In this document: one piece after another, positions 44,476 to 53,392 of the stretch | Position numbering within the stretch: the stretch's first letter is position 1 | Layout: each line of letters begins with the position of its first letter | From: Microtetraspora niveoalba | GTDB lineage: Bacteria > Actinomycetota > Actinomycetes > Streptosporangiales > Streptosporangiaceae | NCBI RefSeq assembly: GCF_001570405.1 | Contig: NZ_BBYM01000011.1 | Location: forward strand, 100,910 to 164,909 | Reading direction: 5' to 3' | Length of the DNA stretch: 64,000 nt | Translations under genes and position numbers: made by a program | Notes under the pieces: model-generated | What the model saw: the letters and a program-made list of their open reading frames with translations, nothing else | Databases searched by the model: none | Told to the model about the DNA's origin: nothing

Positions 44476-46709
44476 TGTTCGAACGGATCGTCGCCGACGC
44501 CGTACGGCGCAACGCGGGACGCGTCGCCGTGTACTGCGTCGGAGTGGAATCGCCGGAGAAGCTCGCCGCCGAGGGCGTCCGGCATCTCGTGGATCTCGAC
44601 GGCGACACGTACGGCGCGCCGTCGCCGGACAGCCGGACGACTTCCTCCGGGGACGGCCGGGCCACCGGAGGCGACCGGACACCTCCGGAGAACCGGACGG
44701 CTTCGTCGTCGGACGGCCGGGCCGCCGGGGGCGACCGGACGACTTCCTCCGCGGACGGCCACGCGGCATCGCCACTGGGGCAGGCGGTTCCGTCTCCGGA
44801 CGAGCAGATGGCGGAGATCCTCGTGCTCGCCCGCACTCCCACGGACCTGCGCCGCGCCGCGACCATGCACGCGCTGCTGGCCAGGGCCGAGCGCGTGATC
44901 GTGGTGGCCGCCGAGACCCCGTACTGGTATCCGGCGCCGGCGCCGTCGCTCACGCCCGCCCACCGCTGGCGCGCTCTCACCGAGCTGAGGGTCCACCGGC
45001 CGGCAAGCGGCGCGTGGGCGGTGGACGCGCGTTTCTCCGCCCCCACACCGGCCGGCCGTACCGTGGCGGCGACCGCCAGGGCGTTCGCGGGGAACCGCCT
45101 CGACGGCATCGCCGCGCCCGTGGCGGCCCTCACCGGGCCCGGCGCCGCCCACTGGCGGCCCGGCGACCCCAACGCGTCCCTCGTGGAGCCGGGCGGCCCC
45201 CTGCCCGTACGCGTCGGCGCCCCGGGAGGGGATGTGGTGCTCCGCACGTCCCTCGCGGACGGCCTGCCCGCCTGGTCCGGGGACGAGCCCGTGGTGGACC
45301 TCCCCGCGCCGGGCGAGCTGAGCTGGGAACGCCTCGGCGAACCGGGAGGCGCCGCGCCCCTCGATCCGCCCCGGACCTCCCGTCCCGGGCGGAGCCCCGA
45401 GCCGAACCTCCGGCAGACCGAGAACCCGCCGGGAACCCCCGCCGCGCCTCCAAGCGAGACGGCGAGCCCATCCGGGGCCCCGGCCACGCGGCCCGCCGTA
45501 CACGTGACCGACGTGCGGCTGGTGCCTCCCGTGGACGACCGCTCGGTGAACCCGATGGGCTTCGTCACCACCCCGACGCTCGGCATCGGCCGCCTGGAGC
45601 GGGCCGACGGACGGTGGAACGCCGTCCACGACGGGACGGTGCTCACCCGCTTCGCGGACTCGGGATGCGTCACCGTCACGGACGTCGCGCGTCTCAGGCA
45701 GTTGCGCGGCCTGCGGATCGACTGGCGGAACGGCCACACGGGACCGGTCGCCGCCGTACGCGTGGTCGCCTCGCTGGCGGCGGCGGGCGTCCCCCTGATC
45801 ACCGGCGAGGTCCCCCCGTGGGCGGCAGCGCTCGGAGACGGGCTCGTCGGGCTGCTCGGCTCCGTCACCCCTGAGGACCTGGAGGACGATCTGCGGCGCG
45901 AGGAGCACAGCGTCAGGCTCCGCAGGCGGGCCCTCCGCGACCACGGCGTCGAGGCCCGCTGGGAACGGCTCGGCGCCCCCGCCCGGCAGCGGCCGCTCAC
46001 GTCCGTGCTGCTGACGACCCGCCGCCCCGAGATGGTGCGCTTCGCGCTCGCCCAGGCCGCACGGCAGCGCGACGCGGAGCTGGAGGTCGTCCTCGCCCTG
46101 CACGGGATCCCGCGCGACCATCCGGCCGTGGCCCCGGCCGTCGCCGCGTTCGAGCGGCCGATCAGGGTCGTGGAGGGCGAGGCGTCGCTCCCGTTCGGCG
46201 CGCTGCTCAACAGGGCGGCGGCGCGGGCGTCCGGCTCGTTCCTGCTCAAGATGGACGACGACGACTGGTACGGCCCCGACTTCCTGGCCGACCTGCTGCT
46301 CGCGCACTCCTACTCCGGCGCGAACGTGCTGGGCACGGCCCTGGAGTTCGTCTACCTCGGAGCGATCGACGTCACCGTCCACCGCGACCAGGTCACCGAG
46401 CAGATCACCAACTTCGTCGCGGGAGGCACGATCTTCACCGAGCGTACGGCGTTCGACGCGGTGGGCGGCTTCCGCCCGCTCCCCCGCGCCGTGGACACCC
46501 AGTTCCAGCACGCCGTCCAGAGCGCGGGCGGGCAGGTCTACCGCACGCACGGCCTCGGATACGTGCTGCGCCGCGGCCCCTCGTCCCAGCACACCTGGCG
46601 CGAGCCGATCGGCACGTTCCTGCGGAGGAACAAGCGGCAGTGGCGCGGGTTCCGGCCGAGCGCCCTCATGGAGCTCCCGGAGACCGCCGCCATGGGGACG
46701 GCGCCATGA
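44472..46709 (+). CDS. Family B glycosyltransferase, long form
   Basis: A 745-residue protein. The C-terminal part (about 400-740) matches the 394-residue family B enzyme at 39716: EEHSVRLRRRAL, VLLTTRRPEMVRFALAQAARQ, metal site KMDDDDWYGPDFLADLL, VAGGTIFTERTAF and KRQWRGFRPS. The N-terminal 350 residues are extra. They start with a small alpha/beta-like region (VAVYCVGVESPEKLAAEGVRHL), then a low-complexity stretch of 14-residue repeats (RTTSSGDGRATGGD type, residues 55-97), then an ILVLARTPTDLRRAATMHAL region of unknown fold. Two ATGs (44472, 44475) are possible; both overlap the stop of the gene before. Confidence 0.86.
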   Translation: MMFERIVADAVRRNAGRVAVYCVGVESPEKLAAEGVRHLVDLDGDTYGAPSPDSRTTSSGDGRATGGDRTPPENRTASSSDGRAAGGDRTTSSADGHAASPLGQAVPSPDEQMAEILVLARTPTDLRRAATMHALLARAERVIVVAAETPYWYPAPAPSLTPAHRWRALTELRVHRPASGAWAVDARFSAPTPAGRTVAATARAFAGNRLDGIAAPVAALTGPGAAHWRPGDPNASLVEPGGPLPVRVGAPGGDVVLRTSLADGLPAWSGDEPVVDLPAPGELSWERLGEPGGAAPLDPPRTSRPGRSPEPNLRQTENPPGTPAAPPSETASPSGAPATRPAVHVTDVRLVPPVDDRSVNPMGFVTTPTLGIGRLERADGRWNAVHDGTVLTRFADSGCVTVTDVARLRQLRGLRIDWRNGHTGPVAAVRVVASLAAAGVPLITGEVPPWAAALGDGLVGLLGSVTPEDLEDDLRREEHSVRLRRRALRDHGVEARWERLGAPARQRPLTSVLLTTRRPEMVRFALAQAARQRDAELEVVLALHGIPRDHPAVAPAVAAFERPIRVVEGEASLPFGALLNRAAARASGSFLLKMDDDDWYGPDFLADLLLAHSYSGANVLGTALEFVYLGAIDVTVHRDQVTEQITNFVAGGTIFTERTAFDAVGGFRPLPRAVDTQFQHAVQSAGGQVYRTHGLGYVLRRGPSSQHTWREPIGTFLRRNKRQWRGFRPSALMELPETAAMGTAP

Positions 46710-48520
46710 CGCCCCTCACGCCTTCGCCTCTCCACGGACCGGGTGGCGCCCTCACCGACCCGGCGGGTTTGTTCACGGGCGCGGACGGCTCCCCCGCCCG
46801 GCCGGGGCCCGTGCGGATCCGGCGGAACGACTACGGCGTGCTCGCCCCGCCCGCCCCGGGCGCCTGGGAGCCCTCCCTGTCCGTCAGCGTGGTCATCCCG
46901 GCACGGAACTGCCAGGCGGAGCTCGATCTGCTCCTGGCGGCGCTGGCCGCGCAGAGCTACCCCGACCGCCTCCTCGAAGTGATCGTCGTGGACGACGGCA
47001 GCGGCCCGCCGCTGCGGCTGCCGCCGATCGCGCCGAGCCGTACCCGCCTCGTGCCCGCCCGCCCGGGCGGCTGGGGCATCGCCTGGGCGCTCGACACCGG
47101 TACGGCTCTCGCCGAGGGCCACGTGATCCACCGCGTCGACGCCGACATGGTGCCGTACCGCGAGCACGTCGAGGCGCACATGCGATGGCATCACCTCTGC
47201 GATCACGCCGTCGTGCTCGGGACGCTGCGCTTCGCCGACGTGGCGGGCGGGCTGCCCGCTCCCCCGGTCGTACGGGACGCGCTGGCCGCCGGAGAGGAGG
47301 ACGGGCTGTTCGACCTGCCCTCCAGCGCGGCGCACGACTGGTGGGAGGAGCTGGTCGACCGGTACGACGGGTTCAGGCACGCGCCCAGCTCCGTGCTGCA
47401 CCGCGTCCACGTCGGGGCGACGGCGTCGCTCCCCGCCGAGCTGCTGCGCGCGGCGGGCGGCCTGGACACCTCGCTGGTCCTGGCCGAGGACACCGAGCTG
47501 GGATATCGCCTCACCCAGGCCGGTGCGGTGTTCGTTCCGGACAGGGCGGCGCGAAGCTGGCATCTCGGCAAGCCGACCGCCATGCTGCGCGGGGACGAGG
47601 TGCGCCGGCACAACGCGCCGTTCGTCGCGGACCGCGTCCCCTATCGGCGGTTCCTCCGGGTGGAGGGTGGCCGGCAGTGGCTCGTGCCGTACGTCGAAGT
47701 GCTCGTGGACGCGTCGGCGGCAGGGTGCGAGAGCGTGTCGGGGACCGTGGACAGCGCGCTCGTCAGCACGCTCCCGGACGTCCACGTCACCGTGACCGGC
47801 CCGTGGGACGCGCTGGACGACGGGCGCCGGGCGCCGCTGGACGACCCGCTGCTCGACCTCCGGCTCGTCCGCGGCCGTTACGCGCACGACGGGCGGGTCC
47901 GGTTCGCGGTGTCCGCGCCCGCGACGGCGGCGCCCGCGCCCTTCCGGCTGGTCTGCCCGCCCGGCTGGGGCGTCGCCGCCGACACCGTGGACCGGCTGGT
48001 CGCGTACGCGGAGGAGGGCGACCTCGGGCTGCTGTGCGTCGCCCTGGACGAGGGCGAGGGCGGCGTGCTCAGCGCCCGCCTGGAGCGGACCTCGTCCGTC
48101 GCGCGGGCGGTGCGCCTGGCCGAGGACGGCGAGAGCCTCGACGACGTGATCCACGAGACCTTCGGCTCGGAGTGGCTCGACGGGGAGACGTGGGGCTTCG
48201 TCCGGCTCGACCCGGCCGCCCGGCTGCCCCGGAGCAGCCGCAACACGGAGGCGGCCCATTGGAAGGCGCTGGCCGTCCAGCGCAAGATCGACGGCGGTCG
48301 GCTGCGGTCACGCGTCACGGCCCTGGAGAAGGAGGTCGCCCGGCTCCGCAAGGAGGCCGAGAAGGGCCGGCGGGACACCGAGCGGTGGCGGGCCAAGGCC
48401 GAGCAGTGGCGGGTCGAGGCGGTGCGGCTGCGGCGCGAACGCGATCTGACGGTCCTGCGCCGGGCGGTCAGGAAGGCCCGCCGTCTGCTCCGCGACCGCG
48501 ACGACCCCGCCTCGACCTGA
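46706..48520 (+). CDS. Family A glycosyltransferase with C-terminal coiled coil
   Basis: A 604-residue enzyme and last gene of the rightward operon. It opens with RIRRNDYGVLAPP, then VSVVIPARNCQ, VDDGSGPPLRL, the DADM metal motif (about 150), MRWHHL and AEDTELGYRLTQ. The second module (VPYVEVLVDASAAGCESV, GPWDALDDGRRAPLDDPLLD) and a domain ending ETFGSEWLDGETWGF precede a coiled coil (LRSRVTALEKEVARLRKEAEK) and a basic end. Overlap with the previous gene is ATGA. A hairpin terminator follows. Confidence 0.88.
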   Translation: MTPLTPSPLHGPGGALTDPAGLFTGADGSPARPGPVRIRRNDYGVLAPPAPGAWEPSLSVSVVIPARNCQAELDLLLAALAAQSYPDRLLEVIVVDDGSGPPLRLPPIAPSRTRLVPARPGGWGIAWALDTGTALAEGHVIHRVDADMVPYREHVEAHMRWHHLCDHAVVLGTLRFADVAGGLPAPPVVRDALAAGEEDGLFDLPSSAAHDWWEELVDRYDGFRHAPSSVLHRVHVGATASLPAELLRAAGGLDTSLVLAEDTELGYRLTQAGAVFVPDRAARSWHLGKPTAMLRGDEVRRHNAPFVADRVPYRRFLRVEGGRQWLVPYVEVLVDASAAGCESVSGTVDSALVSTLPDVHVTVTGPWDALDDGRRAPLDDPLLDLRLVRGRYAHDGRVRFAVSAPATAAPAPFRLVCPPGWGVAADTVDRLVAYAEEGDLGLLCVALDEGEGGVLSARLERTSSVARAVRLAEDGESLDDVIHETFGSEWLDGETWGFVRLDPAARLPRSSRNTEAAHWKALAVQRKIDGGRLRSRVTALEKEVARLRKEAEKGRRDTERWRAKAEQWRVEAVRLRRERDLTVLRRAVRKARRLLRDRDDPAST

Positions 48521-48527
48521 CCGCTAC

Positions 48528-48564
48528 GGGGTGGCGGCGGCGCGCGACGCGCCGCCTCCACCCC
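48528..48564. terminator. Bidirectional hairpin after the rightward glycosyltransferase operon
   Basis: Arms 48528-48544 and 48548-48564 pair at 16 of 17 positions around a 3-nt loop. It lies between convergent genes. The stem is nearly all G/C and no U-tract follows. Confidence 0.7.
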
Positions 48565-48600
48565 ACCGGGCACGGCCCGGAGCGGCTCATCGCGGTGTCC

Positions 48601-49548
48601 CTAGAGGGCGGCGGGCTCTTCGGGGACGGGGCGCACCCGGCCGCCGGTGACGTCCGCGAGCGTGCGGACGGCGGTGCCGTGCCGCTCACGCTTCGCCAGC
48701 CAGCCGAGGAACTGGTCGAGCACGGCCGTACGGACCGAGAACGTGCCGCACCCTCGCGCGCACACCTTGTGGAAGGCCAGCGGGAGCAGGCCGCCGCCGC
48801 TCTGCTCGGCGCGGAGCACGTACCGCTTCATGTCCGCCAGGGTGGTGCTCTCGCGCACGGATCCCGGCGTGCGGATCTCGTAGACCCGCTCGGGGCGGGT
48901 GGGCTCGGCCACGACGCAGTCCCGGCACGGCCCCTGCGCGATGCCGCCGATGGTCCGCGCCGCGTTGTAGCCGCAGTCCCGCGCGGCCTGGCGGGCGCTC
49001 GCGTCCACGGCTCCGTACGGATAGGCGAAGGTCCGCACCGTGAGGCCCATCCCGAGGAGGGCACGGCGGTCGGCGCAGATCGTCTCCGTCTGCTCCTCGG
49101 GGGCGAGGTCGGTGAGCCGCTCGTGGTTCACGGTGTGGCCGCCGATCTCGTGGCCCGCCTTCGCGATGGCCGCCGCCTGCGCGCGGGTGAGTTTGCCCTT
49201 CGTCCCGAGGTCGCCGCTGTTGATGTAGAAGGTGCCGCGCAGTCCGTGTCTCTCCAGCAGCTTCGCGGCCATGGTGTGGCTGCGGTCGCCGTCGTCGAAG
49301 GTGAGCGCGACGACGGTCCTGGGGCGCGTACGGGACTTCGGCGTGGCTTTCGGCCGGGGTTTCGCCGCGGGCGCGGCGGTCGTGCCGTGGGTGCTCCCGG
49401 CGCGTACGGAGCCGGCTTCGGGGGTCGCGACCGCGGCGACTCCTGTACCGCCGGAGGCGGCTCCGGTCACGGCGTGGGCGGCCTGGGCCTGGAACACCAG
49501 CGGGACGAGGACGGAGAGCGCGAGCGGCGCCCACAGTGTTCTTCGCAC
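48601..49548 (-). CDS. Secreted polysaccharide deacetylase (NodB homology domain)
   Basis: A 315-residue enzyme with a signal peptide (cut near QAQAAHA) and a CE4 domain. Motifs in order: VALTFDDGD (catalytic base and metal aspartate), HEIGGHTVNHERL (metal histidines), TFAYPYGA, and a late LAFHKVC carrying the last motif histidine. It removes acetyl groups from N-acetylated sugars of wall glycans or an exopolymer. The start is GTG with AGGA at 9 nt. It is convergent with the glycosyltransferase operon and lies at the hom end of the island, so it may edit the polymer those enzymes build. Confidence 0.92.
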   Translation of the reverse strand: MRRTLWAPLALSVLVPLVFQAQAAHAVTGAASGGTGVAAVATPEAGSVRAGSTHGTTAAPAAKPRPKATPKSRTRPRTVVALTFDDGDRSHTMAAKLLERHGLRGTFYINSGDLGTKGKLTRAQAAAIAKAGHEIGGHTVNHERLTDLAPEEQTETICADRRALLGMGLTVRTFAYPYGAVDASARQAARDCGYNAARTIGGIAQGPCRDCVVAEPTRPERVYEIRTPGSVRESTTLADMKRYVLRAEQSGGGLLPLAFHKVCARGCGTFSVRTAVLDQFLGWLAKRERHGTAVRTLADVTGGRVRPVPEEPAAL

Positions 49549-49768
49549 GATCTCACGTCCTCACTACGTCACGCTTTCCGAGCCGGTCGCGCTGTCGTAC
49601 AACCTTTGGCCCGGGCAAGTCGCGGCTTCCGCCCGGCGGCCCTGGGAGCGGATCCGGGTCAAGGTTCGAAGGCGCCCCACTGGCGCGCCGAACCGGGTCG
49701 ACTTTCCTAGATATATCGGAAATATCGAACTAATGGGGGACGGACCCCGTTGGGTGGTGGAGACGCGA

Positions 49769-49804
49769 ATCGGCCCCGGACCGTGTTCGCGACCCGGGGC
49801 CGAT
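49769..49804 (-). terminator. Hairpin terminator downstream of hom
   Basis: ATCGGCCCCGG (49769-49779) and CCGGGGCCGAT (49794-49804) pair perfectly around a 14-nt loop, 20 nt past the hom stop. It would end the lysA-hom transcript, so hom is not read through into thrC. Confidence 0.65.
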
Positions 49805-49824
49805 GATGACGTGCCGGCGCCCCG

Positions 49825-51123
49825 CTACGGGGTCTCGTCGCCTTCGACGCGCATCACGCCGGCGACCGCGCGGACGATGTCCATCTCGCGCAGGCTCTCG
49901 ATCGTGGCCGAGAGCGCGGCGTCGGTGGCCCGGTGGGTGACGATGACGAGCTGCGCGTCGTCGCCCCTGCCCTCCTGGCGGACGGTCTGGATGGACACGT
50001 CGTGCTTGGCGAAGATGTCGGCCACGCTGGCGAGGACGCCCGGCTTGTCGGCCACGTCGAGGGAGACGTGGCACCGCGTGATGCTCTCGCCCATCGGGTG
50101 GACCCGCAGATCCGCGTACGTGGACTCCTCGGGGCCACGGGTGTTCGCGATGCGGTTGCGCGCCACGGCGACGATGTCGCCGAGCACCGCCGAGGCGGTG
50201 GGCGCGCCGCCCGCGCCCGCGCCGTAGAACATCAGCCGGCCGGCCGACTCGGCCTCCACGAACACCGCGTTGTACGCCTCGCGGACGCCCGCGAGCGGGT
50301 GCGACCTCGGGATCATCGCGGGGTGGACGCGGACGCCGACGGACCTGCCGTCGTCGGACCGCGCGCAGATGGCGAGCAGCTTGATGACGTAGCCCATGGC
50401 CTTGGCCGAGGCGACGTCGGCCGCGGTGATCTCGGTGATGCCCTCGCGGTGGACGTCGGCCGCGGTCACCCGGCTGTGGAAGGCGATGCCCGCGAGGATC
50501 GCCGCCTTGGCCGCCGCGTCGAAGCCCTCGACGTCGGCGGTCGGGTCCGCCTCGGCGTAGCCGAGCGCCTGGGCCTCCTCCAGGGCGTCGTTGAAGGACG
50601 CGCCGGTGGAGTCCATCTTGTCGAGGATGTAGTTGGTGGTGCCGTTCACGATGCCGAGCACCCGCTGCACGCGGTCACCGGCCATCGACTCCCGCAGCGG
50701 GCGCAGCAGCGGGATCGCGCCCGCGACACTGGCCTCGAAGTACAGGTCGGCGCCGTTCTCGCGGGCGGCGCGGTGGATGGTCGCGCCGTCCTCGGCGAGC
50801 AGCGCCTTGTTCGCGGTGACCACGGACTTGCCCGAGGCCATCGCGGACAGGATCAGCGACCTGGCCGGCTCGATGCCGCCGATCACCTCGACCACGATGT
50901 CGACGTCGTCGCGGGACACCAGGCTCTCGGCGTCCGTGGTGAGGAGCGCGGGGTCGATCTCGGTGTCGCGCTTGCGGCCGAGCTTGCGCACCGCCACGCC
51001 GGCGAGTTCGAGGGGCGCGCCCACACGCGCGGCGAGGTCGCTCTCCTGCTCGCGCAGGAGCCGGACGACCTGCGAGCCGACGACCCCGCAGCCCAGCAAC
51101 GCGATTTTCAGAGGTTTGGTCAC
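49825..51123 (-). CDS. hom: Homoserine dehydrogenase
   Basis: A 432-residue enzyme reducing aspartate semialdehyde to homoserine, the branch point to threonine and methionine. The NAD(P) fold opens [19 protein letters not shown], the conserved [10 protein letters not shown] and [11 protein letters not shown] follow, and the catalytic [12 protein letters not shown] stretch is intact. A C-terminal ACT domain ([19 protein letters not shown]) allows feedback by threonine. The start is GTG, overlapping the lysA stop in GTGA, with GAGGGG at 6 nt. Confidence 0.97.
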   Translation of the reverse strand: MTKPLKIALLGCGVVGSQVVRLLREQESDLAARVGAPLELAGVAVRKLGRKRDTEIDPALLTTDAESLVSRDDVDIVVEVIGGIEPARSLILSAMASGKSVVTANKALLAEDGATIHRAARENGADLYFEASVAGAIPLLRPLRESMAGDRVQRVLGIVNGTTNYILDKMDSTGASFNDALEEAQALGYAEADPTADVEGFDAAAKAAILAGIAFHSRVTAADVHREGITEITAADVASAKAMGYVIKLLAICARSDDGRSVGVRVHPAMIPRSHPLAGVREAYNAVFVEAESAGRLMFYGAGAGGAPTASAVLGDIVAVARNRIANTRGPEESTYADLRVHPMGESITRCHVSLDVADKPGVLASVADIFAKHDVSIQTVRQEGRGDDAQLVIVTHRATDAALSATIESLREMDIVRAVAGVMRVEGDETP

Positions 51124-52502
51124 AGTTGTCCCCTCAGGAGGTCGTCTTCGGTCTCCCGGCGCACGATGACGCGCGACTGGCCGTGGGACACGGCCACGAC
51201 GGCCGGCTTGGGCAGGTAGTTGTAGTTGTTGGCGAGCGAGCGGCAGTAGGCGCCCGTCCCGGCCACGGCGACCAGGTCGCCCGGCGTGAGGTCGGCGGGG
51301 AACCACAGGTCGCGCACGACCATGTCGCCGCTCTCGCAGTGCTTGCCGACGAGGCGGGAGAGCATCGGCCCGGCCTCGCTCTCGCGGGAGGCGAGCACCG
51401 CCGTGTAGTCGGCGCCGTACAGCGCGGTGCGGATGTTGTCGCTCATGCCGCCGTCCACGCTGACGTAGGTGCGCAGGCCCTCGACGTCCTTGACCGTGCC
51501 GACCTCGTACAGCGTCACGCCGGCGAGCCCGGCGATGGACCGGCCCGGCTCGACGGTCAGCCGGGGCACCGGCAGGCCGGCCGCCTCGCACACCTTGGCG
51601 ACGATGTCGCGCAGGCTGTCCGCGAGCTCCTTCACGTCCAGGACCTCGTCGCCCTTGACGTACGGGATGCCGTAGCCGCCGCCGAGGTCGAGCTCGGGCA
51701 GGACGACGCCGTGCTCCTCCTTGATCTCGACGAGCAGCGCGGCGAGGCGGCGTGCCGCGACCTCGAACCCGGCCGTGTCGGTGATCTGCGACCCGATGTG
51801 GGAGTGGAGGCCGACCAGTTCGAGCTGCGGCAGCGCGAGGATGCGGCGGACCGCCTCGGCCGCCGCGCCGCTGCTCAGCGACAGGCCGAACTTCTGGTCG
51901 TCGTGCGCCGTCGCGATGAACTCGTGGGTGTGGGCCTCGACGCCCACGGTCACCCTGATCATGACCTTGGGGCGGGCGCCGTACTTGTCCGCGAGGAACC
52001 CGAGCCGGGCGATCTCCTCGTACGAGTCGACCACGATGTGGCCGACGCCGACGTCCACGGCCCGCTCCAGCTCGGCGAACGACTTGTTGTTGCCGTGCAT
52101 GGTGATGCGCTCGGGCGGGAAACCGACGCTGAGCGCGACGGCGAGCTCGCCCGCGCTGCACACGTCCAGGCCGAGGTCCTCCTGCTGGATCCAGCGGGCG
52201 ATCTCCCTGCACAGGAACGCCTTGCCCGCGTAGTGGACCTCGCCGTCGTGGAACGCCGCGCGGTAGTCGCGGCAGCGGGACCGGAAGTCCTCCTCGTCGA
52301 CGACGTAGAGCGGCGTACCGTACTGTGCCGCCAGGTCGCGCACGTCGACGCCGCCGATCGTGACGGCGCCGTCGATCCGGCCGGACGTTCGCGTCCAGAT
52401 CGCCGGGTCGAGGCCGTTCAGATCAGCGGGGACGTGCGGTGGACGTTCCTCGGGCAGCGCGTCGGCGTGCCCGTCACCGGCGGAATGGGCGAATCGGCTC
52501 AC
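51120..52502 (-). CDS. lysA: Diaminopimelate decarboxylase
   Basis: A 460-residue PLP enzyme making lysine from meso-diaminopimelate. The PLP lysine is in VHYAGKAFL, the glycine loop is [15 protein letters not shown] is the phosphate-binding motif, and the catalytic cysteine lies in GKHCESGD. I chose the GTG at 52502 (VSRFAHSAG, matching the family start) because a TAGCCT -10 element ends 7 nt upstream, implying a leaderless mRNA; a start at 52550 would place that promoter inside the gene. It is coupled to hom by a 4-bp overlap. Confidence 0.96.
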   Translation of the reverse strand: MSRFAHSAGDGHADALPEERPPHVPADLNGLDPAIWTRTSGRIDGAVTIGGVDVRDLAAQYGTPLYVVDEEDFRSRCRDYRAAFHDGEVHYAGKAFLCREIARWIQQEDLGLDVCSAGELAVALSVGFPPERITMHGNNKSFAELERAVDVGVGHIVVDSYEEIARLGFLADKYGARPKVMIRVTVGVEAHTHEFIATAHDDQKFGLSLSSGAAAEAVRRILALPQLELVGLHSHIGSQITDTAGFEVAARRLAALLVEIKEEHGVVLPELDLGGGYGIPYVKGDEVLDVKELADSLRDIVAKVCEAAGLPVPRLTVEPGRSIAGLAGVTLYEVGTVKDVEGLRTYVSVDGGMSDNIRTALYGADYTAVLASRESEAGPMLSRLVGKHCESGDMVVRDLWFPADLTPGDLVAVAGTGAYCRSLANNYNYLPKPAVVAVSHGQSRVIVRRETEDDLLRGQL

Positions 52503-52509
52503 CCGAACG

Positions 52510-52515
52510 AGGCTA
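52510..52515 (-). promoter_or_regulatory. -10 element of a probable leaderless lysA transcript
   Basis: TAGCCT (minus strand) ends 7 nt before the GTG of lysA. No Shine-Dalgarno precedes the start. The layout is the same as in front of the cobalamin adenosyltransferase. Confidence 0.5.
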
Positions 52516-52691
52516 TCCGACCCCGCCGCCACCACGAGACGGATGACCAACTGGCGAGACAGATCGCCACACGAAATCCGGAAATTTCAGCATTTTGGCG
52601 AAAATTTGGTGGCAAAGGCCCCCATGACGCACGAACTCCTTCACCACCGCCCCATCCCTCGCACGGCCGACGGTCCCGGAAGACGCCGTAT

Positions 52692-53366
52692 TCACAGCCG
52701 CTCCGGGAGATCGGGCGCCACGACCGCGGCCAGGACGGCCCGTACGGCGGCCGCCAGCCAGACCCGGGCGGTGTGCACATCGCCGGCGGGGCGGTCCCCC
52801 CACGGCACGGCCGGGCAGTGTTCGTGCGCGTCGTGGTAGGCGAGGGCGAGCTGCCCGGCGTACGCCTCCCACGCCGGGTCGCGGCTCGCGGCACGGCTCG
52901 GCAACTCGGCGAGCAGCCTGAGCACGGCGCGGTCGCGCGGATCGTCCAGCGCCTCGGGACGGAATCCCTCCTGGGGGACGCCCAGATCACGCGCCCATCG
53001 CCGCACCGCCGCCGCCCGCGCGTGGGCGTACCGGACGACGAATCCGGGGTTGTCCCAGGTGCGGGGGAGATCCGGAGCGAGCGCGCCGGGCCCGTGGATC
53101 GCGGGCGGCCCCTTCCGCACGATCTCGCCGGCCACCTCGCCCGGCCGGGCGACCGCGATCAGCAGGAACCCGTCGGGCCGGACCCTGACCTCGTCGACGC
53201 CGTCGTATGGGCGCAGCCGTGCCGCGATCTCCTCGGCCACCTCGCGCGGCGGCCGCCCCTGCCCCGCCCGGAACGCGACCGGCGAGCCGTAGACCGCCTC
53301 CCGTGCCCACGACCCCCAGGGAGCGGGCGGCGCGCCGAGGAGCCCGGCGAGCTGTTCAGGGGTCAT
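52692..53366 (-). CDS. nrtL: ArgS-related anticodon-binding (DALR) domain protein
   Basis: A 224-residue protein resembling only the C-terminal DALR anticodon-binding part of arginyl-tRNA synthetase, with an N-terminal additive-domain-like piece (VAEEIAARLRPYDGVDEVRV). The marks are NPGFVVRYAHARAAAVRRWA and RDRAVLRLLAELP. The catalytic HIGH and KMSKS motifs are absent, so it cannot charge tRNA. In streptomycetes a gene of this type (NrtL) sits next to lysA, as here. Its role is not known. A TAGGCT hexamer ends 6 nt before the ATG, again suggesting a leaderless mRNA. Confidence 0.85.
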   Translation of the reverse strand: MTPEQLAGLLGAPPAPWGSWAREAVYGSPVAFRAGQGRPPREVAEEIAARLRPYDGVDEVRVRPDGFLLIAVARPGEVAGEIVRKGPPAIHGPGALAPDLPRTWDNPGFVVRYAHARAAAVRRWARDLGVPQEGFRPEALDDPRDRAVLRLLAELPSRAASRDPAWEAYAGQLALAYHDAHEHCPAVPWGDRPAGDVHTARVWLAAAVRAVLAAVVAPDLPERL

Positions 53367-53372
53367 CCCGGC

Positions 53373-53378
53373 AGCCTA
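53373..53378 (-). promoter_or_regulatory. -10 element in front of nrtL
   Basis: TAGGCT on the minus strand ends 6 nt before the ATG at 53366, fitting a leaderless promoter within the 26-bp gap after the glycosyltransferase gene. Confidence 0.4.
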
Positions 53379-53392
53379 TGCCGGTCGGAGCA

